Source: Knufia peltigerae (lineage: Eukaryota > Ascomycota > Eurotiomycetes > Chaetothyriales > Trichomeriaceae). Taken from it: DNA of 64,000 bases. The stretch is from positions 124,001 to 188,000 of the forward strand of contig JAPDRN010000047.1 in assembly GCA_030247855.1 (NCBI GenBank), given 5' to 3'. How positions within the stretch are numbered: the first letter of the stretch is position 1; each line of letters starts with the position of its first letter. Below the pieces are notes generated by a model. The model saw nothing but the letters and a program-made list of their open reading frames with translations, had not been told where the DNA came from and did no database searches. The position numbers and the translations under genes are program-made. Shown one piece after another: positions 21,683 to 33,662 of this stretch.

Positions 21683-24466
21683 TCACCAAGTTATTGAACC
21701 TGGCACATGTCCTGGACTATAGCTGCCTCGCGGAGGGCTGCGCAACTCACCAATGACGCCAGCCGCGGGACTGCCACTATTCTGGCCTCGACTGCTACCA
21801 CTACCCTTGCGTCCGATCACCTCGTACTCGACCGGAGGAATTGGATCGGCGTCCTCGAAATCGGCGGAGAAATTACTATGTCCACCCGCTGATCGGTTTG
21901 TATCAGACCTGGGCCGCCGCTGGTCGGTAGTAGGCAGAGTTTTAGCATAGGCCAGAAAAGGCGAACTCTGTGCTTCAGGAATGACAGGGCTGTTGGGGAA
22001 AGCTTGAAAGCTACCGAAGGCGTATGGCCGAGCATGCTGGGGTGTTGGCCGGGTGCCAGGGAGTTCACCTTCCGGCGTCAGAGGGCCGCTGTTGTTAAGC
22101 ATCGTCTGCCGAGCATCTTCTTCCTGAAGAAGGCGAAGTTCTTGCTGGTTGGAGTCGAACTTCATCCTCATGTTCCTGACCTCAGCCTCCATGTAATGGA
22201 TCTGCTGCAACACCTCGTTCTCGCGTCTCTGTTGCTCAATATCCTTGGCATTCGATTCGGCAGCCCTTCTCTCTCGCTCGTTGAGACCTTGAACATTAGC
22301 TTGAGTGATCCGATCATACTGCTCAGTTAATTTTGTGTTGCGAGTTGTCAGCCGCTCTTTGCGAGAGATCATTCCATTCAATTCGTTCTCGGCACAGGTC
22401 TTTTCAGATTCTGCTGCATTCTTCGCCTTCTTCAGACCCTTAGTCGCGTCTGTCAGCTGCTTGGACTGTCCCTCGAAAGCTTGTTGAGAGGTGCTGTGAT
22501 CCTCGATATCATCGTCGGGCGTCGATGTCAGACTTTCCAAAGCAACCTCGAGCTCTTGAGTAGCGTCTTCAGTTTGGCGGATGGTGCGCTCTGCTTGCAG
22601 AAGCTTTTGTCGTTGTTTGGTGTCGTCACTGGCTGTCTTGAGACGGGTGTTGAAGCTATCGACCTCCTTTTCGACCTTGGCAAGGGTGGTGCGATGCTGG
22701 CGTCGAACCTTGGTCAGTCGATTGCGGGCTTCGTTTAGCTTCGCTTCCGTAGTGGAGATTGAGTTCTTGAGGGTGGTAGTTGGTGATGATGGCCGAGTAG
22801 ATTGACGCACAGGTACAGGCGTCAAGGATCCTGGAAGGTCTTTGTCGAGCAACGCAGGTGTCTTGACCATGACGGACGCATATTCTTCGTCGCCATCGGT
22901 GGAAATAAATGTGCAGGTATAGGTACAGTTCGGCGCCAGGCCAGAGATTGTTCCAGTCCAGCGAGCGCCTGAGCCTTCCGGCGGTGATGGATTGTCTGCT
23001 GCTTCGAGGTTCACAGAGTGCCACTTCGCACCATTGATCCGCACATAAAAGGGCCTAGGCTCATCTGGATCCTCTAATTCCTCCTGTGTTGCAACAAAAT
23101 TTGACTCAAAGGAGATAGAGGACGGATCCACATTGGTCACCCATACTAGATCTTGGTGGGCAGCTTCAAAGGGTGTCCCTTGATTGTTGGCGACTGAAGG
23201 AAGAGCTTTGTTGTGCTGGATCTCTCTCCCAATTTGCACCTTTGTACTCGCTAAGGCCGCCCAGAATGGTTGTTTGCTTCTAACGTGATTCGCTTGACGT
23301 CGTCTTTTCTTAGCACTCATACCCTTCTCCTTGCCCTCACGCAGGCCAGGTGTAGGTGGCTGATAATCGACGGAAGAGGATATGGCAGTTGACGAGGAGC
23401 CGTCGGGAACCGAAAAATCCGACACAGACCCTGCAGAGGCTTCCATGTCTACCCGCTTCGTCTTCGTAGGCGTCGGGGACTGAAGGCTATGCAGCCAGCG
23501 CCGGATAACAGCCAAAACAGCCTGACTGATGATGTGGATTGCGAAAAGACTTCGAATCTGCGACGGTGGCCGCGGGCTCTCTCCGAAATCTGTGTCCGAC
23601 GGCAGATACTTCAGATAGTCAGAGAGACCAAACTGAGAACGCAAGTCTATAGGTATCAGATTCGTAAGAAGAAACCGACGGACACCCTGACTTCTCAACA
23701 AATGCAACGCCAATACTCCTGCAACACAAAACACATTAACTCGCCCATTGCGTCCCGAGCTCCCATTTCCTAGAGTCATAGCGATCTGTATTTGCGCGAG
23801 ATCGAGGGTAAAATTTTGAGCCCACGGCCAGAGACACATCCACAATGCAAAGCATATGACATCCACGACCATCCTGGTAGTTGGGCTTGGTGCACCAGCC
23901 GACCCATAGAACATGTCTGCAGCAGTACGAAACGACGGACCACCGCCAGGCCAGATAGTCAGCGAAGCAAAAAATGCTTGCACCATTGTCAGTATCATGG
24001 ACGGCAAGGCCAGGAGGACAATGAGGAGAGACACTGTATCACAGGCGGGGCGAGACCGCAGAATAGTCGAGGCGATCTGCAGAACGCTCACGTCCTGCGT
24101 TGCTTTGGACCTGCCTCCGGTCATATCACCACGTCGCTGCTGTAGCATCGCCGATCCATTCGATTCTTTGGCGGGCTCCTTCTCTTTGCTTTCACTGGCT
24201 TCCGAGTCCCCCGATTTGGAGGCCGCGGCCTTGGAAGGGTACGCAGTATCCGAGGAAACAGTGCTGGATGGACCGTTGACTGAGCCGGTTACAGAGTGGT
24301 CAATGGGAGTTTGTTGTGGTAAAGGCTCAGAGGCAACAGGGCCCTTAGCAGCGCCATTGAGGTGACCATTCGATTTCTGCTTGGTGACACGTTTTCCGGG
24401 ACCTACAAGGCCATTCTCGTGGCGGTTGTTATGCTGATGTTTTTTCGCCGCAGGGTTTCGCGGCAT
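21683..24466 (-). CDS. acrB: Ubiquitination network signalling protein AcrB
   Basis: Intronless 927 aa protein starting MPRNPAAKK at ATG 24466; codons further upstream in the frame are not ATG. The architecture matches AcrB of Aspergillus nidulans, a coiled-coil membrane protein acting with the CreB/CreC deubiquitination pathway and affecting acriflavine resistance and carbon metabolism. The N-terminal ~130 residues are polar. Hydrophobic segments follow around 150-180 (SLLIVLLALPSMILTMVQAF) and 200-230 (VVDVICFALWMCLWPWA), and more near 260-330. A beta-rich Ig/fibronectin-like stretch comes next (VYVR-like FYVRINGAKWHSVN... NCTYTCTFIS, ~490-560), then a long coiled coil (~585-790) and a Ser/Pro/Gly-rich tail. 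The orthology call is from overall architecture. Confidence 0.85.
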   Translation of the reverse strand: MPRNPAAKKHQHNNRHENGLVGPGKRVTKQKSNGHLNGAAKGPVASEPLPQQTPIDHSVTGSVNGPSSTVSSDTAYPSKAAASKSGDSEASESKEKEPAKESNGSAMLQQRRGDMTGGRSKATQDVSVLQIASTILRSRPACDTVSLLIVLLALPSMILTMVQAFFASLTIWPGGGPSFRTAADMFYGSAGAPSPTTRMVVDVICFALWMCLWPWAQNFTLDLAQIQIAMTLGNGSSGRNGRVNVFCVAGVLALHLLRSQGVRRFLLTNLIPIDLRSQFGLSDYLKYLPSDTDFGESPRPPSQIRSLFAIHIISQAVLAVIRRWLHSLQSPTPTKTKRVDMEASAGSVSDFSVPDGSSSTAISSSVDYQPPTPGLREGKEKGMSAKKRRRQANHVRSKQPFWAALASTKVQIGREIQHNKALPSVANNQGTPFEAAHQDLVWVTNVDPSSISFESNFVATQEELEDPDEPRPFYVRINGAKWHSVNLEAADNPSPPEGSGARWTGTISGLAPNCTYTCTFISTDGDEEYASVMVKTPALLDKDLPGSLTPVPVRQSTRPSSPTTTLKNSISTTEAKLNEARNRLTKVRRQHRTTLAKVEKEVDSFNTRLKTASDDTKQRQKLLQAERTIRQTEDATQELEVALESLTSTPDDDIEDHSTSQQAFEGQSKQLTDATKGLKKAKNAAESEKTCAENELNGMISRKERLTTRNTKLTEQYDRITQANVQGLNERERRAAESNAKDIEQQRRENEVLQQIHYMEAEVRNMRMKFDSNQQELRLLQEEDARQTMLNNSGPLTPEGELPGTRPTPQHARPYAFGSFQAFPNSPVIPEAQSSPFLAYAKTLPTTDQRRPRSDTNRSAGGHSNFSADFEDADPIPPVEYEVIGRKGSGSSRGQNSGSPAAGVIGELRSPPRGSYSPGHVPGSITW

Positions 24467-27400
24467 GAAGATGTGGGAGGCGAGGGGCAGAACCAAAACC
24501 AGTCAGCTCGGCGACTCTTCTTAGGTCAACAAGCCAACTGGACGAGGGTTTGGAAGTTCGCGGCGGACTGATGGGATCCAGGGCGAAATTGCGGAAGGAA
24601 TGGCGGAGGATTCGCGGGCGCACACGGTCGGTCAATGGCGATCCCAGCTGGTAGAGGTCGTGTATAGGGATGCAAATGAAGAAAGGATGCGGAAGGTATG
24701 GTTGCGAAGTATGAGTGACGGTGCAGATGGAAAGGTGAGTACGTGGTGGAAGAATGAGAAACCGAGATGCGGATTGCCAAGTGGGTGGAAGTGCTACGAG
24801 GTTCAGTTCAATTCTGGTGTTCGGAGAGTACTGTAGGTTTCGTAGGGGGGCAAGTCAGGCACGAAAACACATACGGTACGGAGTACAGTAACATAATATC
24901 CCTACCTGGACTGCACCTAGTGGCACCAGGCCTAGAGCAACAAGTCACCAGCCTTACCTAAGAAGCCCACAGAAGCCCTGACCTCACATCAACAAGCCTG
25001 CCAACAGCCTACATCAGCCTATTACTTACTCCGTACAACTAGCCGCACAGGCTCATTAGGCGTCGTGGGGGCCCATCCAGGCTGAACTACCGCAGCGTGA
25101 TTGGTACGCCGCCCTACAGCATCCCAGCAAATGCCACTTACTCATCTGACTGATGGGGGTCCTCATCATTATTGACCATTTTTTCCCTTGCCAACCATTC
25201 ATTGATCGACGCCGCAGGGAAGCAACCTCCATGTCTTGCACGCACCACAGACGAAACCGACAACAAGGGGTTCATGGGCATGGGAAGGGAATGCCTCCTG
25301 TTGATGCTCTATGAAGTCTCCCATTCATTTCCACCAAGGTAGCATACGAGTCCAGCAGGTCACCACTCACTTTACATTGACAGATCATCACTCGCTGCAA
25401 CGAACACGATCCTGTGGAGCCTCCTACAGCATTTTTTTCCCTGTATTCCCCAGCCAGACCTTCGACGCCTCCAATCGCACCACTTTTCACCAGCGATCCT
25501 CCTCCGAAACAGGGTATTTCGCAGAGCACAAAAACTTTGCTTCGAAGCCTGTGCTCCCATCTCACCCATACCCAGACCCTTGTCTTTCCCTGACCGGTGT
25601 TATCAAGCGACGATACAAGGTACTAGGCCAAGAACCTTTCTATCCACTGCAATGTGCCGAAGAGAGTGCGCAATAACGTCAAAATGTCATCCCCTTTTTT
25701 GACCTGTTGCGATGTTGCCAACGTCATCCGGATCAAGGCAAACTCAAGCATCCGGTGAAGCCTCGGATGTCATGCGCAATAAAAATGTCCACGGCCTTGA
25801 GGGAGAAAAATTTCTGAAACACGACGAAGAGTACTCCACCAGCCCAGGCTCTGGCAAATCAACGTTGTCCTTGATAGCCATTGCTTTCCTGAGCCCTGGC
25901 GACGTGGAGAGCGGAGGATGGAGTACCAAGCGACTACTCTTAAAAAGGCCACCGCTAGCAGGCGAGTGGATGGGTTTGTTTGGCTCCAAATGAAGCTTCT
26001 TACAGGCGGCACCCTCGGCATCAAGCCTTCCATTAGGTGCAGCCATATGCAACCTTCCTGCTGTGAAAACAAGCCTAGCGAGTTCGAGAGGCTCCGATAC
26101 CGACAGAAGCCCGGCGCCTTTGACGTTCGTGATGTGCCCTCTGACCTTCTACAGCCTCCCGAAGCAGGGCGCTAAGCGTCGATCATTGAACGGTGTCTGG
26201 TGGTGATTATTCCCCTCGCCCGGCAATTCACTTCGAGGAATTGCAATTGCGCAACCTGGGAAATGAATGCGAAGGGAACGACCACGCTTTGCTTATCTCC
26301 TCGTTCAGATAATCTCATCACAGTGGACCTGAGAAGGCCGCCGACTTCGCCATCTCTGCCAGAGTTCTTTTGTGAAAAGGTTCTGTGCAGATTGCGGAGG
26401 AAGATGATACGAACCATCTGCTTGTCAGCACATCATCGATGTTTACCTATCTGTCAGATGCCGATTATATCCTCCATCCCAATGGAGAATTCCGTGTCCG
26501 AAAGCTACTGCACTATTCCTTGCTCGTGAATAACGCAATGGAAATCGACCTCTCTGGTACCCTGTGCTACCAGAAATCTTTGATCATGTGAATAATATCC
26601 CTGGCCTTCATCTCGTACACACCGCAACTCTCGTTCGATACCAGACGCTAGAGGGCCATTTGCCTGATCGCGGAACACTCACTCTCTCATGTAGCAAAAC
26701 ATGATCCCTGCTAGTGTTGTGCAAGGAAAGTCGACATGTTCCGTGCAGCAAGGGAGCCTGCCACCAGATGCATATCGTTGACACGATCAATTCGTGAGGT
26801 TTTACTCGTGCTCGCTCGGCCCATATCGCAGAGGCTAAACACACCAAGGTAAGTATCCCTGTCAAGGATCAACAGCGCCGCGTTCTGAGTTCTTAACACA
26901 CAGAACTCCCCACATGATCACAATGTCAATCGTGGGATGATTCCGTCCTCTCCATCTTTTATGGTCGAAGACACATTGGTGAGATACCACAGATGCCGGA
27001 TGAGGGCAAAGGTTTTCAGACAATGTTTGAGCGTGCGTGGTACATTGACCCGCGTGAGGCACACACGGTATGGTTGACACAACTATCAGTGATCCTCACA
27101 CAAGGCATTGCTGCACCACAGCTCAACTGAACGCGCAGAAGTTCAAAAGACTCGAGCGTTAAAAATAACCAATTTGCTCAATCCTCGGGCTTAGAGCCAT
27201 CACAGTCAGGTATAGAATTGTGGTACGGTCCACGGATATTGTTGCCGTCAAAGTCTCATTGTGTGATATGGGGTATCCAAAGTTCCAAACACCGATGCCA
27301 GTGGGACAGACGAATACCGCGAAGCTAGGAATACCGTACGCATCCTCAAGACAAATCGATCTGCCTGGCGAAATTTGTCTCGACATGTTTCTCCGGTTTG

Positions 27401-27921
27401 TCTGACTGTCTGTCACTCACAGAGGTGTATTAATTCCACTTGTCTTCCTTCTTTTCTTCCTGCCTCCCTCCCTCATCCTGAAGCAAGTTGGCATTGCACA
27501 CCACACGTTTTTGGTGTTTCAAAATTCTTACTCTTTTTCTACCTAGGTGAGGTAGTTGACTGCAGAGACTGGATGTTGCTGTCTCACTCGGATTACCTCG
27601 GTATTCGCCAACTCCCTTTTTTGAAAAATTTGCTGCTTGTAGAGCATGAAAAACCACCCGGGGAAGGGGACAACTCGATGTGGCTTGTCAAGTATTCCAA
27701 CATCTCCGGACGCATAAGAGGACGAATGTGCTAACTAGTGTATCTTACCGAGGATAAGGGAGAGGGAGAAGAAAATGGAGATCGAAACCCATTTTGGTCG
27801 ATTGGAAGCTGTCATTAATGGACTACCTAACGAGGTTTTCGTGTTCCAAGCGCATGAAATGTGGAAAACGTGCCAGGTATATTCGAAACTCATTTCTGTC
27901 ATGACACCGACCACTTCTTCA
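24467..27921. other. 3.45 kb gene-free stretch
   Basis: The largest gap in the window. It includes the acrB promoter at its left end and reaches to the 3' side of the MscS gene. All frames are short and lack conserved motifs. TACGGAGTA occurs at 24877-24885 and its reverse complement at 25027-25035. A frame at 25712-25993 contains a P-loop-like GSGKSTLSL string, but nothing around it supports an ABC transporter. It could hold a noncoding RNA, a decayed gene or a multi-intron gene that I cannot see. Confidence 0.45.
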
Positions 27922-29676
27922 TCAAGGGTCGTTTCCTCTTTGATTGGTAATTGATTGGTGAGTCACGTACAATGGGCCGCCGTCTGACCAACCGGCTTGG
28001 TTCCGGCGAGGACCTTCGATACCAATCTCTTGCATCGCCATCATCAAAGCGGAAATGAACTTGTTTCTTCGTCGGAGACGGATCAGCTCGTTTTGCCAAT
28101 TTGATTTGAAGAAGAAGACAATATTCAGTGTCAGCGAGTACGCCTCGTTGACTTCGCGTATCTCAGTCAAGACGTTGTCTCTGAATTCACGCTTCTCAGA
28201 TTTGACAAAGTTCAGAAGCGAGGCTCTTAACGCGTCTATCTGACTGATAGTCGTACCAAACCGTATGACTATCGGAACGGCTTCGGCGAGTGGTCCAGAG
28301 CGGCGTTGATTCAGAATGAACAAGGTGTTGAGGTAGGAGTTGGGTGCTGTCACCACATGCCCTTCTAACTTCTTGAATTCAGTGTAAAGGAGAGACATCT
28401 TGTTGACAAAGTAGTCAGTGCCCTTCGGCCCAATATCTCTATAGATAGTCACTCGATCTCCAATGTCGAAAGGATGCTTGACGAAGACGAAGACGCAGGA
28501 TTGCAGGAGTTCCTGGGCTGTAGGTGCGAAAGCCCACGAAAGGCCCAGAAAGAAGCCGCCGACCGTCATCAAAAAACTTGCCGCTGAAGCCGAGGAGATA
28601 GATAAAAAGACGACAATCATGCCCACAAAGACCAGGGAGGAGAGCAGGGCGTCAAGCTTGTTGGTGATGGAATTGAAGTCTTTGAGGGAGTTTGTGAGAA
28701 ATTTCCGTTCTTGTCCAATTTCGAGACAAAGAGCTCCTAATTCATCCATGGTAATATCGCCGTTCGTGTCCCTGTCAAACATGTCGAACGCCACTGCGGC
28801 TTCTTCTTCATTGTCGAAGGCAGATCTCAGATCTTTTGGGGTGATAAGGTCGTAGCCCTCGCGGACGAAAGTTCCGTGCAAACGGCGCGATAGGGCCTGG
28901 CAGCCGCTTTCCGTCTGAAGGAGACTCGACACGACCTGAGAAGGATGGTCTCTGTTTTCCATCTTCCTGCTGGCGAAATCGCCTAGAACCTGGCCTGCTA
29001 CATTTCCCACTCTTGCAAAGGCCCTGGCTACAGCCTGCTGAGCCCTAACAGCATACAAGGCAGGGGCATGCGTCCGGAGATGTGACATCCTTTTCACGAA
29101 TTCGTCGTCTTCTTTTGCGGTTTTCTTTTGACAGAAGGTATACACCTTGACCAAGAGACCGATTTGAAACTTGTTGATCGCTATACGAGCTGCATACGCT
29201 CGCTGATGAAAGGCGACAGCAATGAGCTGTATAACCGTTTTCTCGACGAGATTGATGCTCGCCGAGACGCAACCAGTGACAACGATGGCCTTAGCTGTAT
29301 TTAGCCATTCGAGATGACTGCCACTGTTGAGCGTATGATCTCTCAAGAGAGGAAACAAAGAGACCAAGACGAAGCAAGAAAACAGGACCATGGTGAGTGG
29401 TAATTCCAGCCTGCTCCCAACCTCCTTCCACCTCTCTGGGTGTTTGGTGAAGGCAGTGGCGAGCAGGCCCACCGACCGAGAAACCAAAAAGGCGAACAGG
29501 GAGGCAGCCCAGACCGCACACCAGACAGTTTCGAGCCAAATTCCGACCCAAAGGAGCTCAACACCTCCCACGTAGGTCTGTGGGTGGGCCACACCAACAG
29601 CAACAGGCACAACGAGAAGAGCGGCAATCAAGAAGAAAAACAAGCACTTACGTGCGAGCGGCAAACAGGAAGTCAT
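27922..29676 (-). CDS. MscS-family mechanosensitive ion channel with EF hand
   Basis: 584 aa from ATG 29676, no intron. Fungal MscS channels of this type (Msy1/Msy2 in fission yeast) sit in the endoplasmic reticulum and handle Ca2+ under hypo-osmotic stress. There are several N-terminal membrane helices, the first being FFFLIAALLVVPVAVGV. An EF hand follows at about 300-320 (FDRDTNGDITMDEL), then the pore helix region (FLSISSASAASFLMTVGGFF... LGLSWAFAPTAQE) and the beta domain (HPFDIGDRVTIYRD). The frame continues upstream to another ATG at 29811, adding 45 residues. I prefer 29676 because the paralogous remnant at 21462-21602 also starts exactly there and the context (AACAACAATG) is good. 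Confidence 0.88.
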   Translation of the reverse strand: MTSCLPLARKCLFFFLIAALLVVPVAVGVAHPQTYVGGVELLWVGIWLETVWCAVWAASLFAFLVSRSVGLLATAFTKHPERWKEVGSRLELPLTMVLFSCFVLVSLFPLLRDHTLNSGSHLEWLNTAKAIVVTGCVSASINLVEKTVIQLIAVAFHQRAYAARIAINKFQIGLLVKVYTFCQKKTAKEDDEFVKRMSHLRTHAPALYAVRAQQAVARAFARVGNVAGQVLGDFASRKMENRDHPSQVVSSLLQTESGCQALSRRLHGTFVREGYDLITPKDLRSAFDNEEEAAVAFDMFDRDTNGDITMDELGALCLEIGQERKFLTNSLKDFNSITNKLDALLSSLVFVGMIVVFLSISSASAASFLMTVGGFFLGLSWAFAPTAQELLQSCVFVFVKHPFDIGDRVTIYRDIGPKGTDYFVNKMSLLYTEFKKLEGHVVTAPNSYLNTLFILNQRRSGPLAEAVPIVIRFGTTISQIDALRASLLNFVKSEKREFRDNVLTEIREVNEAYSLTLNIVFFFKSNWQNELIRLRRRNKFISALMMAMQEIGIEGPRRNQAGWSDGGPLYVTHQSITNQRGNDP

Positions 29677-29948
29677 TGTTGTTGTTAGTGGTGTTGACAC
29701 TAGATACCTAGGTAGAAGAGAATACGAGAGATCTCTGAGGTATCCGCCCGTACCAGCGCCTGCCTCTGGGGGCACCAATGAAGGCGCAGGTGGTAATATA
29801 ACGCTTACCATGACACCCCTTCTCTCCTAGGTACTTAAGACACAGGGACAAGGGCGCAGGTGACAGCGTGAGCATACCACGATACCGTTTCTCTCTGGGG
29901 CCGACGCCTTTTCAAGCAATACTATTCCGCTTCAAGATATTCGAAACC

Positions 29949-31520
29949 TCAATGCGTACCGTTGACTGTAGCCTGGACCTGGCCAAAATTCTCATCAAAC
30001 ACCTCCTCGGCATGGTTTTCGGCATCGTGGAAATGAATCCAGTCTTCACGTGGAAATTGAACAGATTCAGGATTCTCCTTGACCTTGTCCCAGTCGGCCT
30101 TGTGCCACATGTCACGCGTGGTCTCTCCAGTCTTTTGCACAGCTCTTACACGGTCATATCTGATATTGGAATTAGCAGCCACTCCGATGGGTCAGTATAT
30201 GCAGTGCTGATTTACCTTATGCTTTGATATGTCCGAACAGCATCCGGGACGTCTTTCTTTCCAGCTCGCCTGAGGCAAACTGCAATTGTAACGCCATCTT
30301 CCATTGCCTGTGTCGCACCTTGAGCTGAAGTCGGCAAAAATGGATGGGCGGAGTCTCCGAGCAGGGCAATGCGACCGCCCTTGCTAATCCACGTTGGCAA
30401 AGGGTCGCGGTACACAAGCTTCCAGTCGACGAGGTGGCTTTCGGGCGTCTTTTCCACGATGGCCTTGCACATCGGGTCCCATCCCTCGAATACTTTGTAC
30501 ACGTCCTCTAGCTTGCCGGGAAATGACCACGACTCATCAATATCTGCCTCATCCTATGATATGTGGATTAGCTTGACAACTGCGCAAAAGATCCACAACA
30601 TACCTTGTGCGTCAAAACCCAACAGCAATCGCTGCCGTTTTTGATGGTCGAGAACAGGAAATGTACATCCTGCCCGATCCAGCCATTGAACGTGTCACCG
30701 TTCTCGCAGAATTGCTTTGTTCTTGGGTCCTTGATCATATCTGTGTTTGGGAACCTAGGACGAGTCAGACTTGGTTCGTCATGCAATGCGAGAATATCAT
30801 ACCATGCTCGGAAAACCGCATAGCCACTGCTCTTTGGCTTGTCGAAATAACCCAGGACCAATTCACGTGCCTTCGATCTCACGCCATCAGATCCGACAAC
30901 CACATCGCCCCAGACCTGCAGAACATGAGCAGTTGAGCAACGGCACAATCAACCTGATGCTGTCATACCTGTTCTCCATTTGAAAGCTCGATTCCAGCCC
31001 TATCAGGCTCCTCAATATACTTCTCAACTCTCTGGTTAAGATGAATGGGGATTCCAAGGTCGTCTTTGGCATAGTTGAAAACAATTTCATGCAGCTCTCC
31101 ACGATGGCCGTTGAAGACTGGAGCGTCGGGGTTTTGAGGTGGTGTAGCTTGGTTGATGATGAGTTCTCCTGTATATTTGTGGATGTTGAAGCCGTAGCCG
31201 GTCAAGTCAATACTGAGCTCTCGCATTTTCTTTGCTATCGAACCGTCGACTCCCCATCGTCGGAAAATCCTGCCAGCATTGGAGCCGAATGAGATGATAT
31301 CACCCAGTGGCTTCAGCTCGGGGAATGATTCATATACTTCAACATCGTGGCCTTGACGATGGCATTCAATGGCCGCAGTGAGACCTCCGAAACCTACTCA
31401 AGTCAGTCAATGACCTTGAGGTCTTCTGGAACGCAACAGGAAACACACACCGGCTCCTACAATGATCACCTTGACGCCGGTTTTGGACTTTGCAAACGGT
31501 TCTGCCGCTGACATGATCAT
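29949..31520 (-). CDS. FAD-dependent monooxygenase, salicylate-hydroxylase-like
   Basis: Group A flavoprotein monooxygenase of 435 aa from six exons: 31520-31451, 31393-30969, 30915-30803, 30754-30604, 30553-30216 and 30159-29949. All three family fingerprints are present: the FAD-binding GXGXXG motif in IIVGAGFGGLTAAIE (split by intron 1), the DG motif VVVGSDGVRSKAR, and the GD motif ALLGDSAHPFLPTSAQG. Such enzymes hydroxylate aromatic acids with NAD(P)H and O2; the actual substrate is unknown. The 48 nt intron 30755-30802 contains no stop, so an unspliced reading would stay open; splicing restores the typical FRAWFPNTD junction and has a CTGAC branch site. ATG 31514 is an alternative start two codons downstream. 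It is the first of several catabolic-looking genes running to 47.3 kb. Confidence 0.87.
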
Positions 31521-32429
31521 TTTGGCAAGCTGTGCTTTGAGATGACTCGGTGACTGATTAGTAGCAATCGCGGTTCCGGTCAGGAATACGGTGTGATCAG
31601 CCGGAAGTGCTTCTATCTGGGGCTAGGTATCCCGCCGTTGGCATTTCCCCGTGGTTGTGAGTCCTTGACAAAACAAAGGCGAACACAGCTCCTTTTGAAC
31701 AAGACGGGAACAAGTCGTCCAAGCCCCACGGATATACCGGTCCATTCCTTCAACAGGCGAGCAAACCTGAAGAAAGATCCCGACGCGTCGGAGAGGTCAG
31801 GGATTCTCCAATAGAACTGCCGATTTATGCATTGTACCAAAATGGACAATGGACGACCTGAAGCCCTAGGATGATTGGGCAAAGCAAGGACGATGGATAT
31901 CCACCCCACACTTACACCCCCATTTTTCCCCTCGTCGAGGGATGCGATATCACCTTCTCTGGGCTCCGTCGCTCAAGGAGGTGGAGTAGGGAATGTGGTG
32001 TGCGACCTTCAACATCACGTCTAGAACCCGTGGGGTCTTAATTGGCCCGGCGCTCAACCACCGTGTCGACTATCTACGTGCGAGTCTGTACTGCTTCATC
32101 GCCTCTGTCTTTAACTCCGGTTCAGATAAGACCATACCGATCTCCGCCAGATCTCCTCAATGGCTTTGCCTGTTCTTGGAAGTGCATCATCCGCATTTTA
32201 GTCTGGCTATTTGTTGCACGTGGCTTTCTACCTCTGGCCAAAAATCTGTGTCCGAGTGGTGGCCTTTGTGCAGGCTGCTCATTTATGATTTTCTAGACAC
32301 CGGAGGCTATTGCAGGAGCACTTCCTGATAAATCATATTGTGTGGCCTATTCATCACAGCGAGTGCTTATCACAGGACAGTCTTCCAGCATCCAACTCTG
32401 GAAGGACGTGGACTGACCACTATCCCAAC
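31521..32429. other. Divergent promoter region
   Basis: 909 bp between the monooxygenase and the SDR, which are divergent, so co-regulation is possible. No gene or recognised operator was seen. Confidence 0.4.
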
Positions 32430-33531
32430 ATGACTTCTAATCCTACCTTCAACCAGGAGACGGGCGCCGCCGAAGTCGCCAAAGCGTACAGCGATGCAGT
32501 ACGCGACAAGACAGGTAAGACACCAGTGCAAACATCCATCATGGCCATGGTGGCTTAATTGACCATCGTGAATAGTTGTCATCGTTGGAGTATCGCCACA
32601 AAGCTTGGGCGAGTCCATGGCAATGGCGCTAGCCTCGCAGTCGCCTGGCCTCCTCGTGTTGGCGTCCCGAACCATGCTCAAGATTAATGCCGTTGCTTCG
32701 AAGGTCAAGGATCAATATCCGGACGTGCGACTTGAGATGGTTGAGGTAGATCTAGCATCGCTTGCATCAGTCCGAGAGGCTGCAGACAGAATCGACAAAG
32801 TGGTCGACAAGATTGATATCCTGATCAACAATGCGGCCGTTGTCATGCAAACACATGAACGCACCAAAGAAGGCCTCGAAATGCAGTTTGGCACAAATCA
32901 CGTTGGGCCCTTCCTATTGACTAACCTTTTGATGCCCAGAATCATCCAGGCAGCAGACAAGTCGCAATCGAAGGGGACCACTCGAATTGTCAACCTGACC
33001 AGTGCCGGTCACATCATCTCACCGGTTCGATTTAGCGACCATAACTTCACCAAGAGGCCAGAAGACCTTCCCGAGGATGAACGGCCAATGTCGCGCCCAG
33101 GTCTCTCATTTGACCCGCCACCAGGGAAGACGTACGTACCTTTTGTCGCGTATGGCCAGTCCAAGACAGCAAATGTCTTGATGTCTCTCTCCATCTCCGA
33201 GAAGCTGGCGCAAGAAGGGGTCAGGTCGATAGCAACTCATCCAGGCTCTATTTGGACGGACCTGTCTCGCGATCTGGATGAGGAACACCAGACTCTGGTC
33301 AGCAAGACAGCCAATTTTTGGAAGACCTTGGACCAAGGAAGTGCCACCACGCTGGTAGCCGCGCTTGATCCTAAACTCAGCGAAGATACGAGCGTGATCT
33401 ACTTGAACGATTGTCAAGTTGCCGAGCCCGCCGCGCATGCTAAGGATCCCACTACCGCGGAGAGACTGTGGAAATTAAGCGAAGAGATTGTTGGCCAAGC
33501 ATTTGACTATGGCAGCACAGGTCGACTGTAG
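32430..33531 (+). CDS. Short-chain dehydrogenase/reductase
   Basis: Two exons (32430-32514, 32576-33531) joined by a 61 nt phase-1 intron give 346 aa. SDR features are the NAD(P)-binding start KTVVIVGVSPQSLGESMA, the strand VEVDLASLASVREA, the motif ILINNAA, the catalytic Ser in IVNLTSAGH, and YGQSK for the YxxxK pair, followed by THPGSIWTDLSRD. The overall pattern is that of retinol-dehydrogenase/WWOX-like fungal SDRs. The nucleotide-binding loop is unusual: the usual TGxxxGIG is replaced by VGVSPQSLGE, so glycine is kept only at two positions. The catalytic residues are intact, so it may still be active with altered cofactor binding. The substrate is unknown. Confidence 0.85.
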
Positions 33532-33662
33532 TAGGTCATCCACCGGCCACTCCATGACACATCATCACGCTGCTCAAGGACGAGAAACGTCTGCATCTTC
33601 GTTGTTTACAGGTCGGGATGGCTATGTTGGAGCATCTCAAATGAATACAGATAGATGGATAT

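Noticed and set aside
25712..25993. P-loop-like GSGKSTLSL in a 93-codon frame, suggesting an ABC transporter relic
   Set aside because: No signature motif, Walker B or membrane segments nearby; one short string is not enough.
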